Shown: piece after piece, positions 43,421-50,620 of the stretch | Position numbering within the stretch: the first letter of the stretch is position 1 | Layout of the letters: every line of letters starts with the position of its first letter | Source of the DNA: Bacteroidaceae bacterium | GTDB taxonomy: Bacteria; Bacteroidota; Bacteroidia; Bacteroidales; Bacteroidaceae | Direction of reading: 5' to 3' | Length of the DNA stretch: 64,000 nucleotides | NCBI GenBank assembly: GCA_017448965.1 | Contig: JAFSKK010000011.1 | Location: 1-64,000 of the forward strand | Made by a program: the position numbers and the translations under genes | Notes under the pieces: model-generated | What the model was told of the DNA's origin: nothing | What the model saw: only the letters and a program-made list of their open reading frames with translations | Database searches by the model: none

Positions 43421-45043
43421 TTATTTCACACCCTGCATCATTTTTTTCAGCAATGGGCAGAGGCAGAAGAGGAGAAGTGCTGCTGCACCTGCCATGATGG
43501 CAAAGAGCATGAAGAACTGGTCGAGTGTGCTAATCTCGAAGCCAAGGAATGAATGAGCGGGTTGTCCCTCGACAGGCAGCAATGCCGCTAATTTTCCAGC
43601 AAGGATGTTGGAGGCTGCATTCGACATGAACCATACGCCCATGAGCAACGATGCCAAGTGGGCAGGGGAGAGTTTGGTCACCATCGAAAGGCCGATGGGA
43701 GAGAGGGAAAGTTCGCCCAGCGTGTGGATGAAATAGAGGGCCAAAAGCCAAAACATTGACACTTTGATGCCTGGAGCCAAATCTTTCGTGGCAAAAGCGA
43801 TGACAAGATAGCCGATGGCGAGCAGCAAAAGACCGATGGCCTGTTTCACGGGCGAATCTGGCTCCATGTTGCGCTTGCCAAGGAATTGCCAGAGGGCTGC
43901 CATCACAGGGGCGAAAATCACCACACAGACAGCATTGACGGATTGGAACCACGTGGTCTTCACCTCGAACGAACCGATGTTTCGATCAACCTGACGGTCG
44001 GCAAACAGCGTGAGAGACGAGCCTGCCTGCTCAAATGCCGACCAGAAGAAAATGACGAACAGAGCAATGATGTAGATGACCCCAATGCGCATTTTTTCAG
44101 CCTTTGTCAGCGTGCGGTCAGTGATGATGAACACAGGAAGACCGATGGATATGGCATAGATGGCACCTGAGATGTAGTCGTTGAAAGACTCTGCACCCTG
44201 CACAAAGAGCACAAACAGGGCAATGGCACCCAGGAGGCATCCCCACAAACGGAGAGGTGAGTTTTTCCGAACGGCTTGTGCTGTGGTTTCTTCCTTTTGT
44301 GCAGCCGCCTCAGCAGCATCTTTCTCAGCGCGCAACTCGCTCTCCTTAGGTGGCAGACCGATACCCTTACCGTCGGGGGTGACCAAGTATTTGTTCTTTA
44401 GCGTCCAGAAGACTGCCACTGACAGCAACATGGCGATGCAGGCACAGAGGAATCCCCACTTGAAAGGCGCGAGATTGTTCCATGAACCCTCGCCAAGAGT
44501 ACCGCACGCAATAGGTGCGATTGTGGCTCCCACATTGATGCCCATATAGAAAATGGTGAATGCGGCATCTCTGCGCTTGTCCTCTTTGGTGTAGAGGTCG
44601 CCCACCATGGTGGAAATATTTGGTTTGAAGAAACCATTTCCAAAAATGAGTGCTGCCAATCCGCAGAACATCAGCGTAAGGGCAAGGGTGTTATCTACAG
44701 ACGCATCGATGCCGCCTCCCTTGGTGGGGTCGGAGAAGATGCTTTGCTGTACAAAACATGCGCTGAGGAACATTAGGAACTGTCCCACGGCCATCATCAA
44801 TCCACCAGCAATGATGCTACGACGGTTACCCCAATAGCGGTCCGCAATGTATCCGCCCAGCAGTGGTGTAAGGTAAACAAGACCTGTGTATGAGCCATAG
44901 AGTTGAGAGGCCATGCCCTCATTGAAAAATGCCGCTACCAAGTAGAGCACAAAGAGCGCTCTCATGCCATAGTAACTGAAACGCTCCGCCATCTCTGTCA
45001 CGAAGAGCAGGTAGAGCCCCTTTGGATGTCCTTTTTGTTCCAT
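43421..45043 (-). CDS. POT-family proton-coupled oligopeptide transporter
   Basis: This 540-aa protein with 12-14 membrane helices carries the PTR2 motifs ERFSYYGMRALFVLYL near the start and GNGFFKPNISTMVGDLY in helix 5, plus EQAGSSLTLFAD. It takes up di- and tripeptides with protons. It begins 9 bp after the yidC stop and ends at a strong terminator. Peptide uptake fits an asaccharolytic or protein-using gut Bacteroidales lifestyle. Confidence 0.93.
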   Translation of the reverse strand: MEQKGHPKGLYLLFVTEMAERFSYYGMRALFVLYLVAAFFNEGMASQLYGSYTGLVYLTPLLGGYIADRYWGNRRSIIAGGLMMAVGQFLMFLSACFVQQSIFSDPTKGGGIDASVDNTLALTLMFCGLAALIFGNGFFKPNISTMVGDLYTKEDKRRDAAFTIFYMGINVGATIAPIACGTLGEGSWNNLAPFKWGFLCACIAMLLSVAVFWTLKNKYLVTPDGKGIGLPPKESELRAEKDAAEAAAQKEETTAQAVRKNSPLRLWGCLLGAIALFVLFVQGAESFNDYISGAIYAISIGLPVFIITDRTLTKAEKMRIGVIYIIALFVIFFWSAFEQAGSSLTLFADRQVDRNIGSFEVKTTWFQSVNAVCVVIFAPVMAALWQFLGKRNMEPDSPVKQAIGLLLLAIGYLVIAFATKDLAPGIKVSMFWLLALYFIHTLGELSLSPIGLSMVTKLSPAHLASLLMGVWFMSNAASNILAGKLAALLPVEGQPAHSFLGFEISTLDQFFMLFAIMAGAAALLLFCLCPLLKKMMQGVK

Positions 45044-45052
45044 GATATGAGG

Positions 45053-46942
45053 TTATTTATGATTGTTTCTTTCTTGTTGTTGCTTCAGAATCTCCAACTG
45101 CTTTTCTTGCATCGCTTGCAGACGTCCCATAATGCTGGAAGTCTTCTTCTTGTCGCCAACATTGGCCTTACGCTCAGCATGGCGCTTCTCCAGTTTGCGA
45201 AGCAATTCGGCATCGTCAGTCGTCTTGCGGAGGAACCACATCATGATGATGCTCACGAGACCTGAAATGAAGTAGTACCAGTTGAGACCTGCGCTGTAAC
45301 TGTTGAATGAGAAGAAGAAGATGACAGGCATCAGATAAGTCATCCACTTCATCATGCTCATCTGTTGCTGTTGTTCCTCAGTCATAGCATATTGCTGCTG
45401 ACGCTGTGTGATGATGGAGTTGAACACGGTGGACAAACACCAGAGAATACAGAAGAGCGAGAGGTGGTCGCCAATGCCCCAGATGTTGAAACCCCAGTTG
45501 ATGACATCGTCATAGGTGGAGAGGTCGTCTGCCCAAAGGAAGGACTGGCCACGCATTTCAATATAGTTAGGAATGAAATTGAAGAGCGCAATCCAGATAG
45601 GCATCTGAATGACCATAGGCAGACAGCCACCCATTGGGCTTACACCATATTCGCTGTAGAGTTTCATCACCTCTTGCTGTTTCAGCATGGCATCCTCCTT
45701 CTTCGGGTACTTAGCGCTAATTTCATCCATCTTTGGACGCAACACACGCATGTTGGCCGATGCAATGTAGGATTTTTTCATCAGTGGGAACACGAGGAAC
45801 TTCACGATGAGCGTGAGCAGCACGAGCACAATGCCCATGTTCAAACCGAGGCTCGTGAGGAAGTCGAACGCATAGAGGAATATAAAACGGTTAATCCATT
45901 TGATGACGGGCCAACCCATATAAACGAGAGACTGGAGGTCAAGGTCATCGCCCGATGCCAGCAGCTCTTCATTCTCCTTCAGCGTGGAGAACTTGTTGGG
46001 GCCAAGGTAGAGATGGAAACTGGTGGGTTTGATGCCCTTCGGATCGAAATCTGCCTCAAATGCCGTCTTGTAAGTCTTCAAATAGCCAGAGCCTTTCTCC
46101 AACTGCTCCGACGACATCTTGCTGACTGAAACAGGTTGTTCGGCGATAAGTATCTGACTGAAGAATTGGGTTTTATAGGTAATCCATTTAAGTTTTTCTT
46201 CAAATTCATCTTCCTCTTCATCTCCACCACTGACGGAGAGCTCGTGAGTGTCGCCATCCACATCGCGATAAGTGACGGTAGAGTAGCGTGTCTCGAAGTC
46301 ATAACCCTTCTCCTGTTGCTTCATGTCTTCTTTCCATTCAATCTGCATGGAGTTAGTCTTCGATGGGAAGAAACCCTCCAATCCTGTCGCCTTCACATCC
46401 ATGTCGAGCATATAGGCGTTGGGCTTGAGCGAATAGACGATGTCGAACGAGCCACCCGCAACGGGCAAATGCATGGTCACACCTGTCTTGGAGACCTCTG
46501 TTGGTGTGAAGAATAGTTCGTCAGTCACGATGTTGGCGGTCTTGCCATCCACCATGAATTTCATGTTCTGGTCTTTTCCGTCGAAGAGCACGACATTGCC
46601 TCCTTCGCGGCTTTTGTAGGTGCTGTCCTTCAGCTCAACTTTCTGCAACTGGCCGCCTTTCGTGGTGAGTGTCACCTTGAGCAGTTCGTTTTCGATGACG
46701 ACGGAGCTCGCCTTGCCTTGTCTTGCCTCAAAGAGAGGATTGAGCGTGTCAGCAGCCTCTTCCGCCTTCTGCTTCAGTTCTTTCTGCTGTGCCTTCAACT
46801 GCTTCTGTGCCTCTACTTGGGCAATGGAATCCAGCACCGCCTGTTCTTCCATCTGAGTGCGGCGTGCATAGTTTTCATAGGCCATAAAGCCGAAAACGAC
46901 CACCGCCATCAGGATGAACGCTGTGAGTGTGTTTTTGTTCAT
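45053..46942 (-). CDS. yidC: Membrane protein insertase YidC
   Basis: This 629-aa protein has an N-terminal membrane anchor (LTAFILMAVVVFGFMAYENY), a large periplasmic beta-sandwich domain, and the conserved C-terminal five-helix core with MGGCLPMVIQMPIWIALFNF. The cytoplasmic tail is Lys/Gln-rich. It inserts and folds inner-membrane proteins with or without SecYEG. The genome neighbourhood differs from the frequent pyrG-yidC order; here it is followed by the peptide transporter. Confidence 0.95.
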   Translation of the reverse strand: MNKNTLTAFILMAVVVFGFMAYENYARRTQMEEQAVLDSIAQVEAQKQLKAQQKELKQKAEEAADTLNPLFEARQGKASSVVIENELLKVTLTTKGGQLQKVELKDSTYKSREGGNVVLFDGKDQNMKFMVDGKTANIVTDELFFTPTEVSKTGVTMHLPVAGGSFDIVYSLKPNAYMLDMDVKATGLEGFFPSKTNSMQIEWKEDMKQQEKGYDFETRYSTVTYRDVDGDTHELSVSGGDEEEDEFEEKLKWITYKTQFFSQILIAEQPVSVSKMSSEQLEKGSGYLKTYKTAFEADFDPKGIKPTSFHLYLGPNKFSTLKENEELLASGDDLDLQSLVYMGWPVIKWINRFIFLYAFDFLTSLGLNMGIVLVLLTLIVKFLVFPLMKKSYIASANMRVLRPKMDEISAKYPKKEDAMLKQQEVMKLYSEYGVSPMGGCLPMVIQMPIWIALFNFIPNYIEMRGQSFLWADDLSTYDDVINWGFNIWGIGDHLSLFCILWCLSTVFNSIITQRQQQYAMTEEQQQQMSMMKWMTYLMPVIFFFSFNSYSAGLNWYYFISGLVSIIMMWFLRKTTDDAELLRKLEKRHAERKANVGDKKKTSSIMGRLQAMQEKQLEILKQQQERNNHK

Positions 46943-46992
46943 TTTTTATCTTATCGTTTTGTTTTAATTCTTAAAAGATACAAAAAATCGTG

Positions 46993-47000
46993 CAAAGATA
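46993..47000 (-). promoter_or_regulatory. -7 box of yidC
   Basis: CAAAGATA on plus is TATCTTTG on minus, 50 bp before the yidC ATG. It is divergent to the TATCTTTG at 47045-47052. Confidence 0.55.
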
Positions 47001-47044
47001 GTGAATTTTTCGGAAACGGGATGGAGGAATGGACAATTATTCAT

Positions 47045-47052
47045 TATCTTTG
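47045..47052 (+). promoter_or_regulatory. -7 box of the DUF1573 gene
   Basis: TATCTTTG ends 28 bp upstream of the ATG at 47081. It is one of two divergent boxes in this spacer. Confidence 0.55.
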
Positions 47053-47080
47053 CATCAAATTAACAAAAAGAAACGACAAT

Positions 47081-47500
47081 ATGAAGACAAAATTATTGAT
47101 GCTGATAGCGGTTTTGACGTTGGCTGTCAGTGCGCAGGCACAAAAGTACGCTCAGATAAAGTTTGAAAAGACCACCATTGATATGGGAACATTTTCAATG
47201 GATTCGCCCGTGCGCAAGTGCGTGTTCAAATTTACAAACGTGGGAGATGCCAAATTGGTCATCACCTCTGTTCAGGTGTCATGTGGCTGCACTGTGGCCG
47301 ACTATCCGAAGGACTTCATTGCCCCTGGTGCATCAGGCGAAATATCTGTTACTTATAACGGACAGGGAAAGATGCCTGGTAAGTTCAATAAAAACATCCG
47401 TGTGTACTCCAACAGCAAGGAAGAAATGACCCGACTTTTCATTAAAGGTGACATGACGGATGTGCCCACCAGCAAGAAAGACCATCCAGCCAACCCCTGA
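47081..47500 (+). CDS. DUF1573 exported protein
   Basis: The ATG at 47081 gives 139 aa with a signal peptide (LLMLIAVLTLAVSAQAQ). The DUF1573 block is KTTIDMGTFSMDSPVRKCVF, then TSVQVSCGCTVADYPK and PGASGEISVTYNGQGKMPGK. The fold is Ig-like (ASPM/SPD-2/hydin-like); members are usually periplasmic with unknown role. A much longer upstream extension in frame would run antisense to yidC and is not used. The promoter box at 47045-47052 supports this start. Confidence 0.88.
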   Translation: MKTKLLMLIAVLTLAVSAQAQKYAQIKFEKTTIDMGTFSMDSPVRKCVFKFTNVGDAKLVITSVQVSCGCTVADYPKDFIAPGASGEISVTYNGQGKMPGKFNKNIRVYSNSKEEMTRLFIKGDMTDVPTSKKDHPANP

Positions 47501-47558
47501 TATTTCAAGAGGCACGGATGCTTTTTTTCTCCAAAGTTGAAAAAAAACTCTTTTTTAT

Positions 47559-47589
47559 TTTGCCGTGTTCAAATTTTGTGCTACCTTTG
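47559..47589 (+). promoter_or_regulatory. Promoter of the tRNA-Ser/Glu cluster
   Basis: TTTG at 47559-47562, a 19-bp spacer and TACCTTTG at 47582-47589 form an excellent Bacteroidetes promoter 77 bp before tRNA-Ser. Confidence 0.75.
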
Positions 47590-47665
47590 CACTCGCAATT
47601 GACAAGGGGTGCCTTTAGCAAAGGAAAAACACGCGTTGTCAAAGCAGTTCAGAACGCACGGTTCA

Positions 47666-47752
47666 GGAAGGATGGGTGAGTGGCTGAAACCACCAGTTTG
47701 CTAAACTGACGTACGGGTTACCGTACCGGGGGTTCGAATCCCCCTCCTTCCG
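47666..47752 (+). tRNA. tRNA-Ser (GCT)
   Basis: An 87-nt class II tRNA with acceptor GGAAGGA/TCCTTCC, anticodon GCT in the TTGCTAA loop, a long variable arm (GTACGGGTTACCGTAC) and T-loop GGTTCGAATCC. Decodes AGC/AGU. Confidence 0.95.
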
Positions 47753-47768
47753 CAACCACTTCTGAAAA

Positions 47769-47840
47769 GGCGCTTTCGTCTAGCGGCTAGGACACATGCC
47801 TCTCACGCATGGAACACGAGTTCGATTCTCGTAGGCGCTA
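47769..47840 (+). tRNA. tRNA-Glu (CTC), copy 1
   Basis: A 72-nt cloverleaf with anticodon stem CATGC/GCATG and loop CTCTCAC, so anticodon CTC. The acceptor GGCGCTT/AGGCGCT has two G-U wobbles. T-stem ACGAG/CTCGT. Confidence 0.93.
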
Positions 47841-47874
47841 CAATCTGAAATCAAAGTTTCAACCAAGAGAATAG

Positions 47875-47946
47875 GGCGCTTTCGTCTAGCGGCTAGGACA
47901 CATGCCTCTCACGCATGGAACACGGGTTCGATTCCCGTAGGCGCTA
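47875..47946 (+). tRNA. tRNA-Glu (CTC), copy 2
   Basis: Identical to copy 1 except in the T-stem, which is ACGGG/CCCGT: one base pair changed on both sides (A-U to G-C), so pairing is kept. It lies 34 bp after copy 1. Confidence 0.93.
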
Positions 47947-47955
47947 CAAATTATC

Positions 47956-47997
47956 AAAAAAAGAGCATAACATCAACAATGATGCTATGCTCTTTTT
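47956..47997 (+). terminator. Terminator of the tRNA cluster
   Basis: AAAAAAGAGCATA (left) and TATGCTCTTTTT (right) with an inner CATC/GATG pair form a strong stem followed by CTTTTTG. Confidence 0.8.
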
Positions 47998-48041
47998 CTT
48001 TTTGTAAAATGTTTTTCGATACTGTAGTCCCATAGTTTTAA

Positions 48042-48077
48042 TCCCTTCCACTTACTCTTCGTGTTAAGTGGAAGGGA
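48042..48077. repeat. Perfect 13-bp stem-loop in the intergenic region
   Basis: TCCCTTCCACTTA (48042-48054) and TAAGTGGAAGGGA (48065-48077) with a 10-nt loop. There is no T-run on either strand. It may end the minus-strand transcript from 48184 or be part of a small RNA. Confidence 0.55.
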
Positions 48078-48183
48078 CTCATTATAGTACCTGTCGGCTG
48101 TAAATTTACACCACCATGGTGCCCAAAGTTTGGCTACTGGCTACCACAGAAGAATACAATTAAAGAAACTATAGATTGAAATA

Positions 48184-48492
48184 CTAATCGTAATATTCAA
48201 TCTGCAGCTCGTCGCTTACGACATACACATCGTGTGCGTCCTTGCCATAAAGATAGACGATGCGAAGCCCACGATAGGCAGCAGGCACTTTCAGCGTATC
48301 GAGTAGGTGCCAGCGAGGTGGCCCAAAATCATACGAAGCCCGGTCAAGTATGAGGCTGTTGCTTGTCCAGTCAAACTGGTAATATCCACCGCCCAGGCAC
48401 ACATCCTTGCTAATCAGCAAATCCTTATGCAGATTGACCACGCCCATACGGAAGTAGCCTTCCTTTGTGATAATGAATTTCGGTAGAAGCAT
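48184..48492 (-). CDS. Hypothetical protein after the ADP-ribosylglycohydrolase
   Basis: Using ATG 48492 (MLLPKFIITKEGYF) the product is 102 aa. It is beta-rich, with CLGGGYYQFDWTSNSLILDR and LRIVYLYGKDAHDVYVV. The longer start at 48525 would overlap the upstream gene. No signal peptide or known domain. The 7-bp spacing suggests translation with the ADP-ribosylglycohydrolase; whether it assists or inhibits that enzyme is unknown. Confidence 0.65.
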   Translation of the reverse strand: MLLPKFIITKEGYFRMGVVNLHKDLLISKDVCLGGGYYQFDWTSNSLILDRASYDFGPPRWHLLDTLKVPAAYRGLRIVYLYGKDAHDVYVVSDELQIEYYD

Positions 48493-48499
48493 ATTATTA

Positions 48500-49309
48500 C
48501 TACTTGTATCGGTATTGATTTTCAAATTCTTTCACGATAGCAAGTAATGCTGGTGGCAATGATTGCTTTCCAAAAGTTCTAATATCATTAGGAATGCCAA
48601 AAAGAGCTTCAGCTATTGCCCCAGAAATACAACCAATTGTATCAGAATCTCCTCCAATGCTGATTGCGTTGCGAACGGCATCTTCAAAACTCTTCGCGTC
48701 AAGTGCACATGTAATAGCTTGGGGTACACTTCCTTGACAGGTACCTCCAGATATCATTCCATCCAACCCTTGCCATGAGTATCGAGGACGTATTTCATCT
48801 ACGCTCAATGACAAGTCATATCCGAAATCACTTTGAATCCTATCTTTTATCTCAGATGGAGATTTGTCATTACGTGCAAGGAAAATACAAAGAGAGACAG
48901 CTTGCGCACCCTTGATTCCTTCTGGATGATTGTGGGTGCCTTCAGCTGAAATCTTAGCGGCATCCAATGTCGCTTCCTCTGTATCAAACGCCCAACCAAC
49001 TGGGCCAACACGCATAGCTGAGCCATTACCGCAACTGTTATATGGTTGCATAACACCACGACGCGAACGATGTACCCACTCCACAAACATTGTACCATAG
49101 CTCCCCATTGGATATGGATAGTCTGTAGCATACTTGAGATAATAATACCCTACGTTTCCACCATGCAACAGCCAATCTGCTGTAGCAATCGTAAGAATAC
49201 TATCGTCAGTATATTCCATTCTTTCATCAAAGAAGGGAAATTCTTTAGATTTGATATTTTCAAACTCATATATTGAGCCAACTATGTCTCCAATAATAGC
49301 ACCTAGCAT
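48500..49309 (-). CDS. ADP-ribosylglycohydrolase family protein
   Basis: This 269-aa protein has the two Mg-binding blocks of the family: GAIIGDIVGSIYEF with EYTDDSILTIATADWLL, and GGDSDTIGCISGAIAEALFG. The GNGSAMRVGPVG segment is also conserved. It removes ADP-ribose from protein or nucleic acid, or cleaves a related small molecule. It lies between a small hypothetical gene and a small membrane protein gene on the same strand. No ADP-ribosyltransferase is encoded nearby, so it may be a general detoxifier or part of a defence island with the TIR operon 8 kb away; the latter is speculation. Confidence 0.92.
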   Translation of the reverse strand: MLGAIIGDIVGSIYEFENIKSKEFPFFDERMEYTDDSILTIATADWLLHGGNVGYYYLKYATDYPYPMGSYGTMFVEWVHRSRRGVMQPYNSCGNGSAMRVGPVGWAFDTEEATLDAAKISAEGTHNHPEGIKGAQAVSLCIFLARNDKSPSEIKDRIQSDFGYDLSLSVDEIRPRYSWQGLDGMISGGTCQGSVPQAITCALDAKSFEDAVRNAISIGGDSDTIGCISGAIAEALFGIPNDIRTFGKQSLPPALLAIVKEFENQYRYK

Positions 49310-49324
49310 ATTGATTATATGATT

Positions 49325-49618
49325 TTATTCTTTAGATTTTTCTGTATCGCTTTTCTTTTTATCCTCTGTACTTTTATAGACATCATGGGTGAGTCCGAAG
49401 ATGAAACCTGCGGCGGCGAAGAGGATGAAACAAAGCCAACTCTCGAAGATCAAACCGAGGACTATCCCAAGTATTGTGCCGACAACAGCAATCTTGCTGC
49501 CTGTAGTTATTTTTTCATCAGAACTTCCAGACGAGTATTTCGGGGAAGAATTATTCTCTTCCTCCTCCATCGCATCATTGATGGCCATGAATGCCAAGAA
49601 ATCTCGGATGTTAAACAT
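49325..49618 (-). CDS. Small membrane protein of unknown function
   Basis: This 97-aa protein has an acidic N-terminal part (NDAMEEEENNSS), two hydrophobic helices (about 42-60 and 62-80: IAVVGTILGIVLGLIFESW and FILFAAAGFIFGL) and a Lys/Glu-rich tail. It lies 15 bp ahead of the ADP-ribosylglycohydrolase gene on the same strand. Start ATG at 49618. No recognised family. Confidence 0.65.
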   Translation of the reverse strand: MFNIRDFLAFMAINDAMEEEENNSSPKYSSGSSDEKITTGSKIAVVGTILGIVLGLIFESWLCFILFAAAGFIFGLTHDVYKSTEDKKKSDTEKSKE

Positions 49619-49820
49619 GTGCTATTTTGATTGTGTTATACAAATTCGTCATACATCGGCTGTTCCCTCGCATTGGGTGTGCTCTCTGGGTAGATGCATT
49701 TGCAAAAATACGAAAGATTTTTGAACCGAACAACTATTCTTGGAAAAATGTTGTTTTCTGGATGGTGCATCTGTTGGCATGATGAAAGAACTGCGCAGAC
49801 GAGTGTGGCGTTTTCTCCAT

Positions 49821-49997
49821 ATTGAAACTTCCACAGCCTCCTTTTCGATGCTTCCACTGCCTCGGAAACGGTGTGACTCACACCGCCACCCTCGGTCTGA
49901 GTCAGACCGACCCCCTCGGTGTGATTCACACCGATTTTGGGGTAGTGGAGGTGTCGTGTCGGTGGTTCTTCAACAGGGTAACATGCGGCAGTGGAAG
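49821..49997. repeat. Nested inverted-repeat region containing a 24-bp-period dyad array
   Basis: Three 17-bp palindromes, CGGTGTGACTCACACCG (49869-49885), CGGTCTGAGTCAGACCG (49893-49909) and CGGTGTGATTCACACCG (49917-49933), start exactly 24 bp apart. Upstream, CTTCCAC units recur 23 bp apart at 49828 and 49851. CTTCCACTGCC (49851-49861) has a perfect inverted copy at 49987-49997, so the array could sit in the loop of a larger hairpin. The 578-bp gap around it, 49619-50196, holds no convincing gene. Confidence 0.8.
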
Positions 49998-50113
49998 TGG
50001 AGAAGGTTCAACGCGTATTTAGTTACGTGTGTCCATATATGAAAAAACATATAAAATATGTCTCCACACTTCATTTTTCCTGATTTCACAAAGGTCTATT
50101 CAAAAATTAGTTG

Positions 50114-50121
50114 TACCTTTG
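50114..50121 (+). promoter_or_regulatory. -7 box upstream of the exported 135-aa gene and uvrD
   Basis: TACCTTTG, 75 bp before the ATG at 50197. It probably serves both following plus-strand genes. Confidence 0.55.
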
Positions 50122-50196
50122 TGTCGAAAATTGAGGAGAGATGGAAGTGGGGGCGAAGCGGTAACTTCCGAAGTTAAATAGAAAATACTGTTGGAC

Positions 50197-50604
50197 ATGA
50201 AAAAGATGCTTTTTACACTTTGTATGATGCTTGCTGCCGCATCGGGTTGGGCACAGGAACAGTTCCAAGGAATGTGGCAATGTGAGGACTTGAGGGCTAC
50301 GATGGTCATCAATCTGGCTGAGAAGAATATCACCCTGAAGGATTTTGAGGGGGAGGAAACCTATGGTTATGTGAAGGGGAATTTCAACGGCACGTGGGTG
50401 ATTCTGAAAGTGAAGAAGGTGGAGGAGAAGAAGGCGCTGGTGAGAATGGTGAGCGACATCGGCTACGATGCGCAGGATGTGGAGTTCCGCCTGACAGGAG
50501 AGGGTGTGATGGAGATGAGATTGGTGGGTGACCAGGTGATGAAGACCGTTGAGAACGGGAAGTATGTGAAGATGCCGAAGGTGGCTGTGTTTAAGAAAGA
50601 ATGA
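50197..50604 (+). CDS. Small exported protein of unknown function
   Basis: The ATG at 50197 (two codons after a TTG) gives 135 aa with a signal peptide (MLFTLCMMLAAASGWAQ). The mature part is a likely small beta-barrel with FQGMWQCEDLRATMVINL and GYVKGNFNGTWVILKVKK, similar in pattern to lipocalin-like domains but not assignable. It is separated by 16 bp from the helicase gene. Confidence 0.7.
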   Translation: MKKMLFTLCMMLAAASGWAQEQFQGMWQCEDLRATMVINLAEKNITLKDFEGEETYGYVKGNFNGTWVILKVKKVEEKKALVRMVSDIGYDAQDVEFRLTGEGVMEMRLVGDQVMKTVENGKYVKMPKVAVFKKE

Positions 50605-50620
50605 CGTTGAAACGTAAGGA

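Noticed and set aside
46718-47080. Upstream extension of the DUF1573 frame
   Set aside because: It is antisense to yidC and includes the divergent promoters; the ATG at 47081 begins a clear signal peptide.
49636-49929. 97-aa minus-strand reading frame
   Set aside because: It runs through the dyad array; its start reads only the palindromes (TEGVGLTQTEGG) and it matches no protein pattern.
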